Below are positions 43,501-55,800 of a DNA stretch of 64,000 nucleotides, piece by piece; the stretch's first letter is position 1; every line of letters begins with the position of its first letter. The translations under genes were made by a program, and so were the position numbers. Under the pieces are notes generated by a model. That model did no database searches, was not told the origin of the DNA, and saw only the letters and a list, made by a program, of their open reading frames with translations. This DNA comes from Hippophae tibetana (Eukaryota; Streptophyta; Magnoliopsida; Rosales; Elaeagnaceae): NCBI GenBank assembly GCA_037013495.1, contig JAZDXN010000026.1, positions 682,001-746,000 of the forward strand, given 5' to 3'.

Positions 43501-43773
43501 TCAAAAACAAAAAAGCATTTTATAAATATGAGTTACAACTTTCAATGGAGATAACTTTTGACTCGGGTATCGAAACCACTATTATAATATATCAAATTGA
43601 AGAACGTATAAAATTACACAATATGTTTTGGAATTTCCAAGGAAAATCGTTTTTGTACCAAAATTATATCGTTTATATCCGTTACCGAGTATTTAATGTT
43701 TTTGACGCACCATTTTCAATTTACTTACTTCTGGTTTAATTCAATAGGGCTATACATGAGATATTGGTGCCAA

Positions 43774-46700
43774 CCTAGGTTTGATTATTTATATTTTCAA
43801 TCAATCCCTATTTTTCAAAAAAAAAAATAAGAGAAGAGAAAAAGAAAGAGGATGTCGTTCATATTTTCAAAAACAAAAAAACATTTGGTAAATATGAGTT
43901 ACAACTTTCAACGGAGATAACTTTTGACTCGGGTATCGAAACAACTATTATAATATATCAAATCAAAGCTCGTATCAAACTACAAAATATCTTTTGGTAT
44001 TGCCAAGGAAAATCGTTTTTGTACCCAAATTACATCGTTTATATCACTTACCGAGTGTTTAAAGTTTTTGACGCACCATTTTCAATTTACTTACTTCTGC
44101 TTTAATTCAATAGAGCTATACAGGAGATATTGGTGCCAACCTAGGTTTGATTATTTATATTTTCAATCAATCTGTATTCTTCAAAAAAAATAAGAGAAGA
44201 GAAAAAGAAAGAGGATATCGTTCATATTTTCAAAAACAAAAAAGCATTTTATAAATATGAGTTACAACTTTCAATGGAGATAACTTTTGACTCGGGTATC
44301 GAAACCACTATTATAATATATCAAATTGAAGAACGTATAAAATTACACAATATGTTTTGGTATTTCCAAGGAAAATCGTTTTTGTACCAAAATTATATCG
44401 TTTATATCCATTACCGAGTATTTAATGTTTTTGACGCACCATTTTCAATTTACTTACTTCTGGTTTAATTCAATAGAGCTATACAGGAGATATTGGTGCC
44501 AACCTAGGTTTGATTATTTATATTTTCAATCAATCCCTATTTTTCAAAAAAAATAAGAGAAGAGAAAAAGAAAAAGGATGTCGTTCATATTTTCAAAAAC
44601 AATAAACATTTGGTAAATATGAGTTACAACTTTCAACGGAGATAACTTTTGACTCGTGTATCGAAACAACTATTATAATATATCAAATCAAAGCTCGTAT
44701 CAAATTACACAATATATTTTGGTACTGCCAACGAAAATAGTTTTTGTACCCAAATTATATCGTTTATATCCCTTACCGAGTATTTAAAGTTTTTGACGCA
44801 CTATTTTCAATTTACTTACTTATACTTTAATTCAATAGAGCTATACAGGAGATATTTGTACCAACCTAGGTTTTATTATATATATTTTCAATCAATCTGT
44901 ATTCTTCAAAAAAAATAAGAGAAGAGAAAAAGAAAGAGGATATCGTTCATATTTTCAAAAACAAAAAAGCATTTGGTAAATATGAGTTACAACTTTCAAC
45001 GGAGATAACTTTTGACTCGGGTATCGAAACAACTATTATAATATATCAAATGAAAGCTCGTATCAAATTACACAATATCTTTTGGTACTGCCAAGGAAAA
45101 TAGTTTTTGTACCCAAATTACATCGTTTATATCACTTACCGAGTATTTAAAGTTTTTGACGCATCATTTTCAATTTACTTACTTATACTTTAATTCAATA
45201 GAGCTATACAGGAGATATTGGTGCCAACGTAGGTTTGATTATTTATATTTTCAATCAATCTGTATTCTTCAAAAAAAATAAGAGAAGAGAAAAAGAAAGA
45301 GGATATCGTTCATATTTTCAAAAACAAAAAAGCATTTGGTAAATATGAGTTACAACTTTCAATGGAGATAAATTTTGACTCGGGTATCGAAACCACTATT
45401 ATAATATATAAAATTGAAGCACGTATAAAATTCCACAATATGTTTTGGTATTGCCAAGGAAAATCGTTTTTGTACCAAATTTACATCGTTTACATCACTT
45501 ACCGAGTGTTTAAAGTTTTTGACGCACCATTTTCAATTTACTTACTTCTACTTTAATTCAATAGAGCTATACAGGAGATATTGGTGCCAACCTAGGTTTG
45601 ATTATTTATATTTTCAATCAATCTGTATTCTTCAAAAAAAATAAGAGAAGAGAAAAAGAATGAGGATATCGTTCATATTTTGAAAAACAAAAAAGCATTT
45701 GGTAAATATGAGTTACAACTTTCAATGGAGATAAATTTTGACTCGGGTATCGAAACCACTATTATAATATATAAAATTGAAGCACGTATAAAATTCCACA
45801 ATATGTTTTGGTATTGCCAAGGAAAATCGTTTTTGTACCAAATTTACATCGTTTACATCACTTACCGAGTGTTTAAAGTTTTTGACGCACCATTTTGAAT
45901 TTACTTACTTCTGCTTTAATTCAATAGAGCTATACAGGAGATATTGGTGCCAACCTAGGTTTGATTATTTATATTTTCAATCAATCCCTATTTTTCAAAA
46001 AAAAAATAAGAGAAGAGAAAAAGAAAGAGGATGTCGTTCATATTTTCAAAAACAAAAAAACATTTGGTAAATATGAGTTACAACTTTCAACGGAAATAAC
46101 TTTTGACTCGGGTATCGAAACAACTATTATAATATATCAAATCAATGATCGTATCAAATTACACAATATCTTTAGGTACTGCCAAGGAAAATCGTTTTTG
46201 TACCCAAATTACATCGTTTATATCATTTACCGAGTGTTTAAAGTTTTTGACGCACCATTTTCAATTTACTTACTTCTGCTTTAATTTAATAGAGCTATAC
46301 AGGAGATATTATTGCCAACCTAGGTTTGATTATTTATATTTTCAATCAATCTGTATTCTTCAAAAAAAATAAGAAAAGAGAAAAAGAAAGAGGATATCGT
46401 TCATATTTTCAAAAACAAAAAAGCATTTTATAAATATGAGTTACAACTTTTAATGGAGATAACTTTTGACTCGGGTATCGAAACCACTATTATAATATAT
46501 CAAATTGAAGAACGTATAAAATTACACAATATGTTTTGGAATTTCCAAGGAAAATCGTTTTTGTACCAAAATTATATCGTTTATATCCGTTACCGAGTAT
46601 TTAATGTTTTTGACGCACCATTTTCAATTTACTTACTTCTGGTTTAATTCAATAGGGCTATACAGGAGATATTGGTGCCAACCTAGGTTTGATTATTTAT

Positions 46701-47408
46701 ATTTTCAATCAATCCCTATTTTTCAAAAAAAAATAAGAGAAGAGAAAAAGAAAGAGGATGTCGTTCATATTTTCAAAAACAAAAAAACATTTGGTAAATA
46801 TGAGTTACAACTTTCAACGGAAATAACTTTTGACTCGGGTATCGAAACAACTATTATAATATATCAAATCAATGCTCGTATCAAATTACACAATATCTTT
46901 AGGTACTGCCAAGGAAAATCGTTTTTGTACCCAAATTACATCGTTTATATCATTTACCGAGTGTTTAAAGTTTTTGACGCACCATTTTCAATTTACTTAC
47001 TTCTGCTTTAATTTAATAGAGCTATACAGGAGATATTAGTGCCAACCTAGGTTTGATTATTTATATTTTCAATCAATCTATATTCTTCAAAAAAAATAAG
47101 AGAAGAGAAAAAGAAAGAGGATATCGTTCATATTTTCAAAAACAAAAAAGCATTTTATAAATATGAGTTACAACTTTCAATGGAGATAACTTTTGACTCG
47201 GGTATCGAAACCACTATTATAATATATCAAATTGAAGAACCTATAAAATTACACAATATGTTTTGGAATTTCCAAGGAAAATCGTTTTTGTACCAAAATT
47301 ATATCGTTTATATCCGTTACCGAGTATTTAATGTTTTTGACGCACCATTTTCAATTTACTTACTTCTGGTTTAATTCAATAGGGCTATACAGGAGATATT
47401 GGTGCCAA
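43774..47408 (+). repeat. 10-monomer period, first segment (3,635 bp)
   Basis: Anchors 43,774 to 47,046 recur 3,634-3,635 bp later (47,409 to 50,682). Shared markers are the ACAATAAAC monomer (about 44,600 and 48,233), GACGCACTATTTTC, the CGTAGG anchor (45,228 and 48,862), the GGAAATAAC monomers (45,954 and 49,588), and ATTATTGCC (46,319 and 49,954). The middle monomer 45,591-45,953 differs in its second half from 49,225-49,587, so the match is not exact. Together with the two 3,639-bp units that follow, this gives a 10-monomer period over about 12.7 kb. Confidence 0.8.
44503..45953 (+). repeat. Four-monomer cassette 1 (1,451 bp)
   Basis: The cassette order is: C-type monomer with ACAATAAAC; T-type with TATATATATTTTC; T-type whose phase hexamer is mutated to CGTAGG; T-type with CCTAGG. 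The same order occurs at 48,137, 56,503, 58,685 and 61,594, each 1,451-1,452 bp long. An ancestral form with an intact third hexamer is seen further left (for example from 26,325). Private changes here include GAAAAAGAAAAAGGATG near 44,564 and TTTGTACCAACC. Confidence 0.88.
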
Positions 47409-48136
47409 CCTAGGTTTGATTATTTATATTTTCAATCAATCCCTATTTTTCAAAAAAAAAATAAGAGAAGAGAAAAAGAAAGGGGATGTCGTTCATATTT
47501 TCAAAAACAAAAAAACATTTGGTAAATATGAGTTACAACTTTCAACGGAGATAACTTTTGACTCGGGTATCGAAACAACTATTATAATATATCAAATCAA
47601 AGCTCGTATCAAACTACAAAATATCTTTTGGTATTGCCAAGGAAAATCGTTTTTGTACCCAAATTACATCGTTTATATCACTTACCGAGTGTTTAAAGTT
47701 TTTGACGCACCATTTTCAATTTACTTACTTCTGCTTTAATTCAATAGAGCTATACAGGAGATATTGGTGCCAACCTAGGTTTGATTATTTATATTTTCAA
47801 TCAATCTGTATTCTTCAAAAAAAATAAGAGAAGAGAAAAAGAAAGAGGATATCGTTCATATTTTCAAAAACAAAAAAGCATTTTATAAATATGAGTTACA
47901 ACTTTCAATGGAGATAACTTTTGACTCGGGTATCGAAACCACTATTATAATATATCAAATTGAAGAACGTATAAAATTACACAATATGTTTTGGTATTTC
48001 CAAGGAAAATCGTTTTTGTACCAAAATTATATCGTTTATATCCATTACCGAGTATTTAATGTTTTTGACGCACCATTTTCAATTTACTTACTTCTAGTTT
48101 AATTCAATAGAGCTATACAGGAGATATTGGTGCCAA

Positions 48137-49587
48137 CCTAGGTTTGATTATTTATATTTTCAATCAATCCCTATTTTTCAAAAAAAATAAGAGAAGAGAA
48201 AAAGAAAGAGGATGTCGTTCATATTTTCAAAAACAATAAACATTTGGTAAATATGAGTTACAACTTTCAACGGAGATAACTTTTGACTCGTGTATCGAAA
48301 CAACTATTATAATATATCAAATCAAAGCTCGTATCAAATTACACAATATATTTTGGTACTGCCAACGAAAATAGTTTTTGTACCCAAATTATATCGTTTA
48401 TATCACTTACCGAGTATTTAAAGTTTTTGACGCACTATTTTCAATTTACTTACTTATACTTTAATTCAATAGAGCTATACAGGAGATATTTGTGCCAACC
48501 TAGGTTTGATTATATATATTTTCAATCAATCTGTATTCTTCAAAAAAAATAAGAGAAGAGAAAAAGAAAGAGGATATCGTTCATATTTTCAAAAACAAAA
48601 AAGCATTTGGTAAATATGAGTTACAACTTTCAACGGAGATAACTTTTGACTCGGGTATCGAAACAACTATTATAATATATCAAATGAAAGCTCGTATCAA
48701 ATTACACAATATCTTTTGGTACTGCCAAGGAAAATAGTTTTTGTACCCAAATTACATCGTTTATATCACTTACCGAGTATTTAAAGTTTTTGACGCATCA
48801 TTTTCAATTTACTTACTTATACTTTAATTCAATAGAGCTATACAGGAGATATTGGTGCCAACGTAGGTTTGATTATTTATATTTTCAATCAATCTGTATT
48901 CTTCAAAAAAAATAAGAGAAGAGAAAAAGAAAGAGGATATCGTTCATATTTTGAAAAACAAAAAAGCATTTGGTAAATATGAGTTACAACTTTCAATGGA
49001 GATAAATTTTGACTCGGGTATCGAAACCACTATTATAATATATAAAATTGAAGCACGTATAAAATTCCACAATATGTTTTGGTATTGACAAGGAAAATCG
49101 TTTTTGTACCAAATTTACATCGTTTACATCACTTACCGAGTGTTTAAAGTTTTTGACGCACCATTTTCAATTTACTTATTTCTACTTTAATTCAATAGAG
49201 CTATACAGGAGATATTGGTGCCAACCTAGGTTTGATTATTTATATTTTCAATCAATCTGTATTCTTCAAAAAAAATAAGAGAAGAGAAAAAGAAAGAGGA
49301 TATCGTTCATATTTTGAAAAACAAAAAAGCATTTGGTAAATATGAGTTACAACTTTCAATGGAGATAAATTTTGACTCGGGTATCGAAACAACTATTATA
49401 ATATATCAAATCAAAGCTCGTATCAAATTACAAAATATCTTTTGGTATTGCCAAGGAAAATCGTTTTTGTACCCAAATTACATCGTTTATATCAATTGCC
49501 GAGTGTTTAAAGTTTTTGACGCACCATTTTGAATTTACTTACTTCTGCTTTAATTCAATAGAGCTATACAGGAGATATTGGTGCCAA
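48137..49587 (+). repeat. Four-monomer cassette 2 (1,451 bp)
   Basis: Same order of markers as cassette 1: ACAATAAAC, TATATATATTTTC, then CGTAGG at 48,862. A private TGA (GGTATTGACAAGG near 49,081) breaks the open frame that is intact in the other cassettes. Confidence 0.88.
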
Positions 49588-51044
49588 CCTAGGTTTGATT
49601 ATTTATATTTTCAATCAATCCCTATTTTTCAAAAAAAAAAATAAGAGAAGAGAAAAAGAAAGAGGATGTCGTTCATATTTTCAAAAACAAAAAAACATTT
49701 GGTAAATATGAGTTACAACTTTCAACGGAAATAACTTTTGACTCGGGTATCGAAACAACTATTATAATATATCAAATCAATGCTCGTATCAAATTACACA
49801 ATATCTTTAGGTACTGCCAAGGAAAATCGTTTTTGTACCCAAATTACATCGTTTATATCATTTACCGAGTGTTTAAAGTTTTTGACGCACCATTTTCAAT
49901 TTACTTACTTCTGCTTTAATTTAATAGAGCTATACAGGAGATATTATTGCCAACCTAGGTTTGATTATTTATATTTTCAATCAATCTGTATTCTTCAAAA
50001 AAAATAAGAGAAGAGAAAAAGAAAGAGGATATCGTTCATATTTTCAAAAACAAAAAAGCATTTTATAAATATGAGTTACAACTTTCAATGGAGATAACTT
50101 TTGACTCGGGTATCGAAACCACTATTATAATATATCAAATTGAAGAACGTATAAAATTACACAATATGTTTTGGAATTTCCAAGGAAAATCGTTTTTGTA
50201 CCAAAATTATATCGTTTATATCCGTTACCGAGTATTTAATGTTTTTGACGCACCATTTTCAATTTACTTACTTCTGGTTTAATTCAATAGGGCTATACAA
50301 AAGATATTGGAGCCAACCTAGGTTTGATTATTTATATTTTCAATCAATCCCTATTTTTCAAAAAAAAAATAAGAGAAGAGAAAAAGAAAGAGGATGTCGT
50401 TCATATTTTCAAAAACAAAAAAACATTTGGTAAATATGAGTTACAACTTTCAACGGAAATAACTTTTGACTCGGGTATCGAAACAACTATTATAATATAT
50501 CAAATCAATGCTCGTATCAAATTACACAATATCTTTAGGTACTGCCAAGGAAAATCGTTTTTGTACCCAAATTACATCGTTTATATCATTTACCGAGTGT
50601 TTAAAGTTTTTGACGCACCATTTTCAATTTACTTACTTCTGCTTTAATTTAATAGAGCTATACAGGAGATATTATTGCCAACCTAGGTTTGATTATTTAT
50701 ATTTTCAATCAATCTGTATTCTTCAAAAAAAATAAGAGAAGAGAAAAAGAAAGAGGATATCGTTCATATTTTCAAAAACAAAAAAGCATTTTATAAATAT
50801 GAGTTACAACTTTCAATGGAGATAACTTTTGACTCGGGTATCGAAACCACTATTATAATATATCAAATTGAAGAACGTATAAAATTACACAATATGTTTT
50901 GGAATTTCCAAGGAAAATCGTTTTTGTACCAAAATTATATCGTTTATATCCGTTACCGAGTATTTAATGTTTTTGACGCACCATTTTCAATTTACTTACT
51001 TCTGGTTTAATTCAATAGGGCTATACAGGAGATATTGGTGCCAA

Positions 51045-51409
51045 CCTAGGTTTGATTATTTATATTTTCAATCAATCCCTATTTTTCAAAAAAAAAATAA
51101 GAGAAGAGAAAAAGAAAGAGGATGTCGTTCATATTTTCAAAAACAAAAAAACATTTGGTAAATATGAGTTACAACTTTCAACGGAGATAACTTTTGACTC
51201 GGGTATCGAAACAACTATTATAATATATCAAATCAAAGCTCGTATCAAACTACAAAATATCTTTTGGTATTGCCAAGGAAAATCGTTTTTGTACCCAAAT
51301 TACATCGTTTATATCACTTACCGAGTGTTTAAAGTTTTTGACGCACCATTTTCAATTTACTTACTTCTTCTTTAATTCAATAGAGCTATACAGGAGATAT
51401 TGGTGCCAA
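51045..51409 (+). repeat. Representative C-type monomer (365 bp)
   Basis: This is a model copy of the 'C' lineage. After CCTAGG it reads CCCTATTTTTC, then a longer A-run (10 A here, up to about 13 elsewhere), the same purine tract, GGATGTCG (no EcoRV site), AAAAAAACATTTGGTAAAT and CAACGG. It then has GGGTATCGAAACAACT and ATCAAAGCTCGTATCAAAC. Most C/T differences are single substitutions. Most of the length difference between lineages comes from the A-run. Several copies mix C and T markers (for example 10,698-11,060, with CCCTATTTT followed by GGATATCG), so the lineages have exchanged segments. A 107-codon stop-free stretch (51,052-51,375, TTG start) spans most of this monomer. Confidence 0.93.
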
Positions 51410-51772
51410 CCTAGGTTTGATTATTTATATTTTCAATCAATCTGTATTCTTCAAAAAAAATAAGAGAAGAGAAAAAGAAAGAGGATATCGTTCATATTTT
51501 CAAAAACAAAAAAGCATTTTATAAATATGAGTTACAACTTTCAATGGAGATAACTTTTGACTCGGGTATCGAAACCACTATTATAATATATCAAATTGAA
51601 GAACGTATAAAATTACACAATATGTTTTGGTATTTCCAAGGAAAATCGTTTTTGTGCCAAAATTATATCGTTTATATCCATTACCGAGTATTTAATGTTT
51701 TTGACGCACCATTTTGAATTTACTTACTTCTAGTTAAATTCAATAGAGCTATACAGGAGATATTGGTGCCAA

Positions 51773-52135
51773 CCTAGGTTTGATTATTTATATTTTCAAT
51801 CAATCCCTATTTTTCAAAAAAAATAAGAGAAGAGAAAAAGAAAGAGGATGTCGGTCATATTTTCAAAAACAAAAAAGCATTTTATAAATATGAGTTACAA
51901 CTTTCAATGGAGATAACTTTTGACTCGGGTATTGAAACCACTATTATAATATATCAAATTGAAGAACGTATAAAATTACACAATATGTTTTGGAATTTCC
52001 AAGGAAAATCGTTTTTGTACCAAAATTATATCGTTTATATCCGTTACCGAGTATTTAATGTTTTTGACGCACCATTTTCAATTTACTTACTTCTGGTTTA
52101 ATTCAATAGGGCTATACATGAGATATTGGTGCCAA
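51773..52135 (+). repeat. Hybrid C/T monomer (363 bp)
   Basis: The left part is C type (CCCTATTTTTC, GGATGTCG) and the right part is T type (GCATTTTATAAAT, CAATGG). The switch lies in TCATATTTTCAAAAAC, roughly 51,853-51,880, just after a private GTCGGTC. This is the product expected from an exchange between misaligned C and T monomers. It recurs at 55,412 through the 3,639-bp duplication. Confidence 0.85.
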
Positions 52136-52496
52136 CCTAGGTTTGATTATTTATATTTTCAATCAATCCCTATTTTTCAAAAAAAAAATAAGAGAAGAGA
52201 AAAAGAAAGAGGATGTCGTTCATATTTTCAAAAACAAAAAAACATTTGGTAAATATGAGTTACAACTTTCAACGGAGATAACTTTTGACTCGGGTATCGA
52301 AACAACTATTATAATATATCAAATCAAAGCTCGTATCAAACTACAAAATATCTTTTGGTATTGCCAAGGAAAATCGTTTTTGTACCCAAATTACATCGTT
52401 TATATCACTTACCGAGTGTTTAAAGTTTTTGACGCACCATTTTCAATTTACTTACTTCTGCTTTAATTCAATAGAGCTATACAGGAGATATTGGTG

Positions 52497-52510
52497 CCAA
52501 CCTAGGTTTG
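52497..52510. other. Conserved near-palindrome around CCTAGG (example copy)
   Basis: Each monomer carries CCAACCTAGGTTTG. The central ten bases AACCTAGGTT are a perfect inverted repeat, and the 14-mer has one mismatched pair. It is present in nearly all of the 176 anchors. The exceptions form small families: CGTAGG (45,228; 48,862; 57,228; 59,410; 62,319), CCTTGG (23,773; 29,232) and TCTAGG (15,780). CCTAGG is the AvrII/BlnI site, so digestion should give a 364-bp ladder. A protein-binding role is possible but not shown. Confidence 0.7.
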
Positions 52511-52863
52511 ATTATTTATATTTTCAATCAATCTGTATTCTTCAAAAAAAATAAGAGAAGAGAAAAAGAAAGAGGATATCGTTCATATTTTCAAAAACAA
52601 AAAAGCATTTTATAAATATGAGTTACAACTTTCAATGGAGATAACTTTTGACTCGGGTATCGAAACCACTATTATAATATATCAAATTGAAGAACGTATA
52701 AAATTACACAATATGTTTTGGTATTTCCAAGGAAAATCGTTTTTGTACCAAAATTATATCGTTTATATCCATTACCGAGTATTTAATGTTTTTGACGCAC
52801 CATTTTCAATTTACTTACTTCTAGTTTAATTCAATAGAGCTATACAGGAGATATTGGTGCCAA
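52501..52863 (+). repeat. Representative T-type monomer (363 bp)
   Basis: This is a model copy of the 'T' lineage, counted from CCTAGG to the base before the next CCTAGG. It reads CTGTATTCTTC at about 33-43, an A8 run at 44-51, a purine tract at 53-76, and GGATATCG (an EcoRV site, GATATC). It then has AAAAAAGCATTTTATAAAT, and CAATGG where other copies have CAACGG. It continues with GGGTATCGAAACCACT and ends in CTAGTTTAATTC before the next anchor. T copies follow one another or alternate with C copies in no fixed order. An ATG-started frame of 64 codons (52,635-52,829) runs from CAATGG to the TAA near the monomer end. It recurs in many T copies and is treated here as a by-product of the sequence, not a gene. 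Confidence 0.95.
52544..52576 (+). other. A-run plus purine tract (example copy)
   Basis: An A-run (8 here; about 7-13 across copies) is followed by a single T and then 24 uninterrupted purines ending at GAGGA. The tract is present in every monomer. The A-run is the main source of one- to five-base length differences between monomers, and the four-base loss in the 359-bp copies falls within the tract. It should be stiff or bent DNA that affects nucleosome placement; that is inference. Confidence 0.8.
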
Positions 52864-55800
52864 CCTAGGTTTGATTATTTATATTTTCAATCAATCTGTA
52901 TTCTTCAAAAAAAATAAGAGAAGAGAAAAAGAAAGAGGATATCGTTCATATTTTGAAAAACAAAAAAGCATTTGGTAAATATGAGTTACAACTTTCAATG
53001 GAGATAAATTTTGACTCGGGTATCGAAACAACTATTATAATATATCAAATCAAAGCTCGTATCAAATTACAAAATATCTTTTGGTATTGCCAAGGAAAAT
53101 CGTTTTTGTACCCAAATTACATCGTTTATATCAATTGCCGAGTGTTTAAAGTTTTTGACGCACCATTTTGAATTTACTTACTTCTGCTTTAATTCAATAG
53201 AGCTATACAGGAGATATTGGTGCCAACCTAGGTTTGATTATTTATATTTTCAATCAATCCCTATTTTTCAAAAAAAAAAATAAGAGAAGAGAAAAAGAAA
53301 GAGGATGTCGTTCATATTTTCAAAAACAAAAAAACATTTGGTAAATATGAGTTACAACTTTCAACGGAAATAACTTTTGACTCGGGTATCGAAACAACTA
53401 TTATAATATATCAAATCAATGCTCGTATCAAATTACACAATATCTTTAGGTACTGCCAAGGAAAATCGTTTTTGTACCCAAATTACATCGTTTATATCAT
53501 TTACCGAGTGTTTAAAGTTTTTGACGCACCATTTTCAATTTACTTACTTCTGCTTTAATTTAATAGAGCTATACAGGAGATATTATTGCCAACCTAGGTT
53601 TGATTATTTATATTTTCAATCAATCTGTATTCTTCAAAAAAAATAAGAGAAGAGAAAAAGAAAGAGGATATCGTTCATATTTTCAAAAACAAAAAAGCAT
53701 TTTATAAATATGAGTTACAACTTTCAATGGAGATAACTTTTGACTCGGGTATCGAAACCACTATTATAATATATCAAATTGAAGAACGTATAAAATTACA
53801 CAATATGTTTTGGAATTTCCAAGGAAAATCGTTTTTGTACCAAAATTATATCGTTTATATCCGTTACCGAGTATTTAATGTTTTTGACGCACCATTTTCA
53901 ATTTACTTACTTCTGGTTTAATTCAATAGGGCTATACAAAAGATATTGGAGCCAACCTAGGTTTGATTATTTATATTTTCAATCAATCCCTATTTTTCAA
54001 AAAAAAAATAAGAGAAGAGAAAAAGAAAGAGGATGTCGTTCATATTTTCAAAAACAAAAAAACATTTGGTAAATATGAGTTACAACTTTCAACGGAAATA
54101 ACTTTTGACTCGGGTATCGAAACAACTATTATAATATATCAAATCAATGCTCGTATCAAATTACACAATATCTTTAGGTACTGCCAAGGAAAATCGTTTT
54201 TGTACCCAAATTACATCGTTTATATCATTTACCGAGTGTTTAAAGTTTTTGACGCACCATTTTCAATTTACTTACTTCTGCTTTAATTTAATAGAGCTAT
54301 ACAGGAGATATTATTGCCAACCTAGGTTTGATTATTTATATTTTCAATCAATCTGTATTCTTCAAAAAAAATAAGAGAAGAGAAAAAGAAAGAGGATATC
54401 GTTCATATTTTCAAAAACAAAAAAGCATTTTATAAATATGAGTTACAACTTTCAATGGAGATAACTTTTGACTCGGGTATCGAAACCACTATTATAATAT
54501 ATCAAATTGAAGAACGTATAAAATTACACAATATGTTTTGGAATTTCCAAGGAAAATCGTTTTTGTACCAAAATTATATCGTTTATATCCGTTACCGAGT
54601 ATTTAATGTTTTTGACGCACCATTTTCAATTTACTTACTTCTGGTTTAATTCAATAGGGCTATACAGGAGATATTGGTGCCAACCTAGGTTTGATTATTT
54701 ATATTTTCAATCAATCCCTATTTTTCAAAAAAAAAATAAGAGAAGAGAAAAAGAAAGAGGATGTCGTTCATATTTTCAAAAACAAAAAAACATTTGGTAA
54801 ATATGAGTTACAACTTTCAACGGAGATAACTTTTGACTCGGGTATCGAAACAACTATTATAATATATCAAATCAAAGCTCGTATCAAACTACAAAATATC
54901 TTTTGGTATTGCCAAGGAAAATCGTTTTTGTACCCAAATTACATCGTTTATATCACTTACCGAGTGTTTAAAGTTTTTGACGCACCATTTTCAATTTACT
55001 TACTTCTTCTTTAATTCAATAGAGCTATACAGGAGATATTGGTGCCAACCTAGGTTTGATTATTTATATTTTCAATCAATCTGTATTCTTCAAAAAAAAT
55101 AAGAGAAGAGAAAAAGAAAGAGGATATCGTTCATATTTTCAAAAACAAAAAAGCATTTTATAAATATGAGTTACAACTTTCAATGGAGATAACTTTTGAC
55201 TCGGGTATCGAAACCACTATTATAATATATCAAATTGAAGAACGTATAAAATTACACAATATGTTTTGGTATTTCCAAGGAAAATCGTTTTTGTGCCAAA
55301 ATTATATCGTTTATATCCATTACCGAGTATTTAATGTTTTTGACGCACCATTTTGAATTTACTTACTTCTAGTTAAATTCAATAGAGCTATACAGGAGAT
55401 ATTGGTGCCAACCTAGGTTTGATTATTTATATTTTCAATCAATCCCTATTTTTCAAAAAAAATAAGAGAAGAGAAAAAGAAAGAGGATGTCGGTCATATT
55501 TTCAAAAACAAAAAAGCATTTTATAAATATGAGTTACAACTTTCAATGGAGATAACTTTTGACTCGGGTATTGAAACCACTATTATAATATATCAAATTG
55601 AAGAACGTATAAAATTACACAATATGTTTTGGAATTTCCAAGGAAAATCGTTTTTGTACCAAAATTATATCGTTTATATCCGTTACCGAGTATTTAATGT
55701 TTTTGACGCACCATTTTCAATTTACTTACTTCTGGTTTAATTCAATAGGGCTATACATGAGATATTGGTGCCAACCTAGGTTTGATTATTTATATTTTCA

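Larger units (their letters stand above)
49225..52863 (+). repeat. 10-monomer higher-order unit, copy 1 (3,639 bp)
   Basis: Every landmark I compared recurs exactly 3,639 bp later. Rare shared changes are CTATACAAAAGATATTGGAGCC-like text near 50,293 and 53,932, CTTCTTCTTTAATTC (51,365 and 55,004), TTGTGCCAAAATT (51,654 and 55,293), TAGTTAAATTC (51,731 and 55,370), GATGTCGGTCAT (51,848 and 55,487), and CTATACATGAG (52,111 and 55,750). I found no difference between the copies in these comparisons. This makes it the youngest duplication in the window, or an assembly duplication. It contains a hybrid monomer at 51,773. Confidence 0.93.

Noticed and set aside
52497..52510. Telomere or rDNA spacer identity
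   Set aside because: No telomeric short repeat, no rRNA segment and no gene boundary occurs anywhere in the window.
52641..52659. CENP-B box
   Set aside because: CTTTTGACTCGGGT matches only the right half of the box (A..CGGG); the required TTCG at the left is absent. No better match was seen on either strand.
52655..52669. RNA polymerase III B box at GTATCGAAACC
   Set aside because: It has mismatches at core positions, no convincing A box lies at the proper distance, and T-runs that would stop polymerase III are frequent in the monomer. Nothing else suggests a tRNA-derived element.
52501..52863. Internal half-monomer duplication (2 x 182 bp)
   Set aside because: Short similarities exist (TATCGTTCATATTTTC against CATCGTTTATATCACT) but they do not align over a longer stretch; AT-rich chance similarity is enough.
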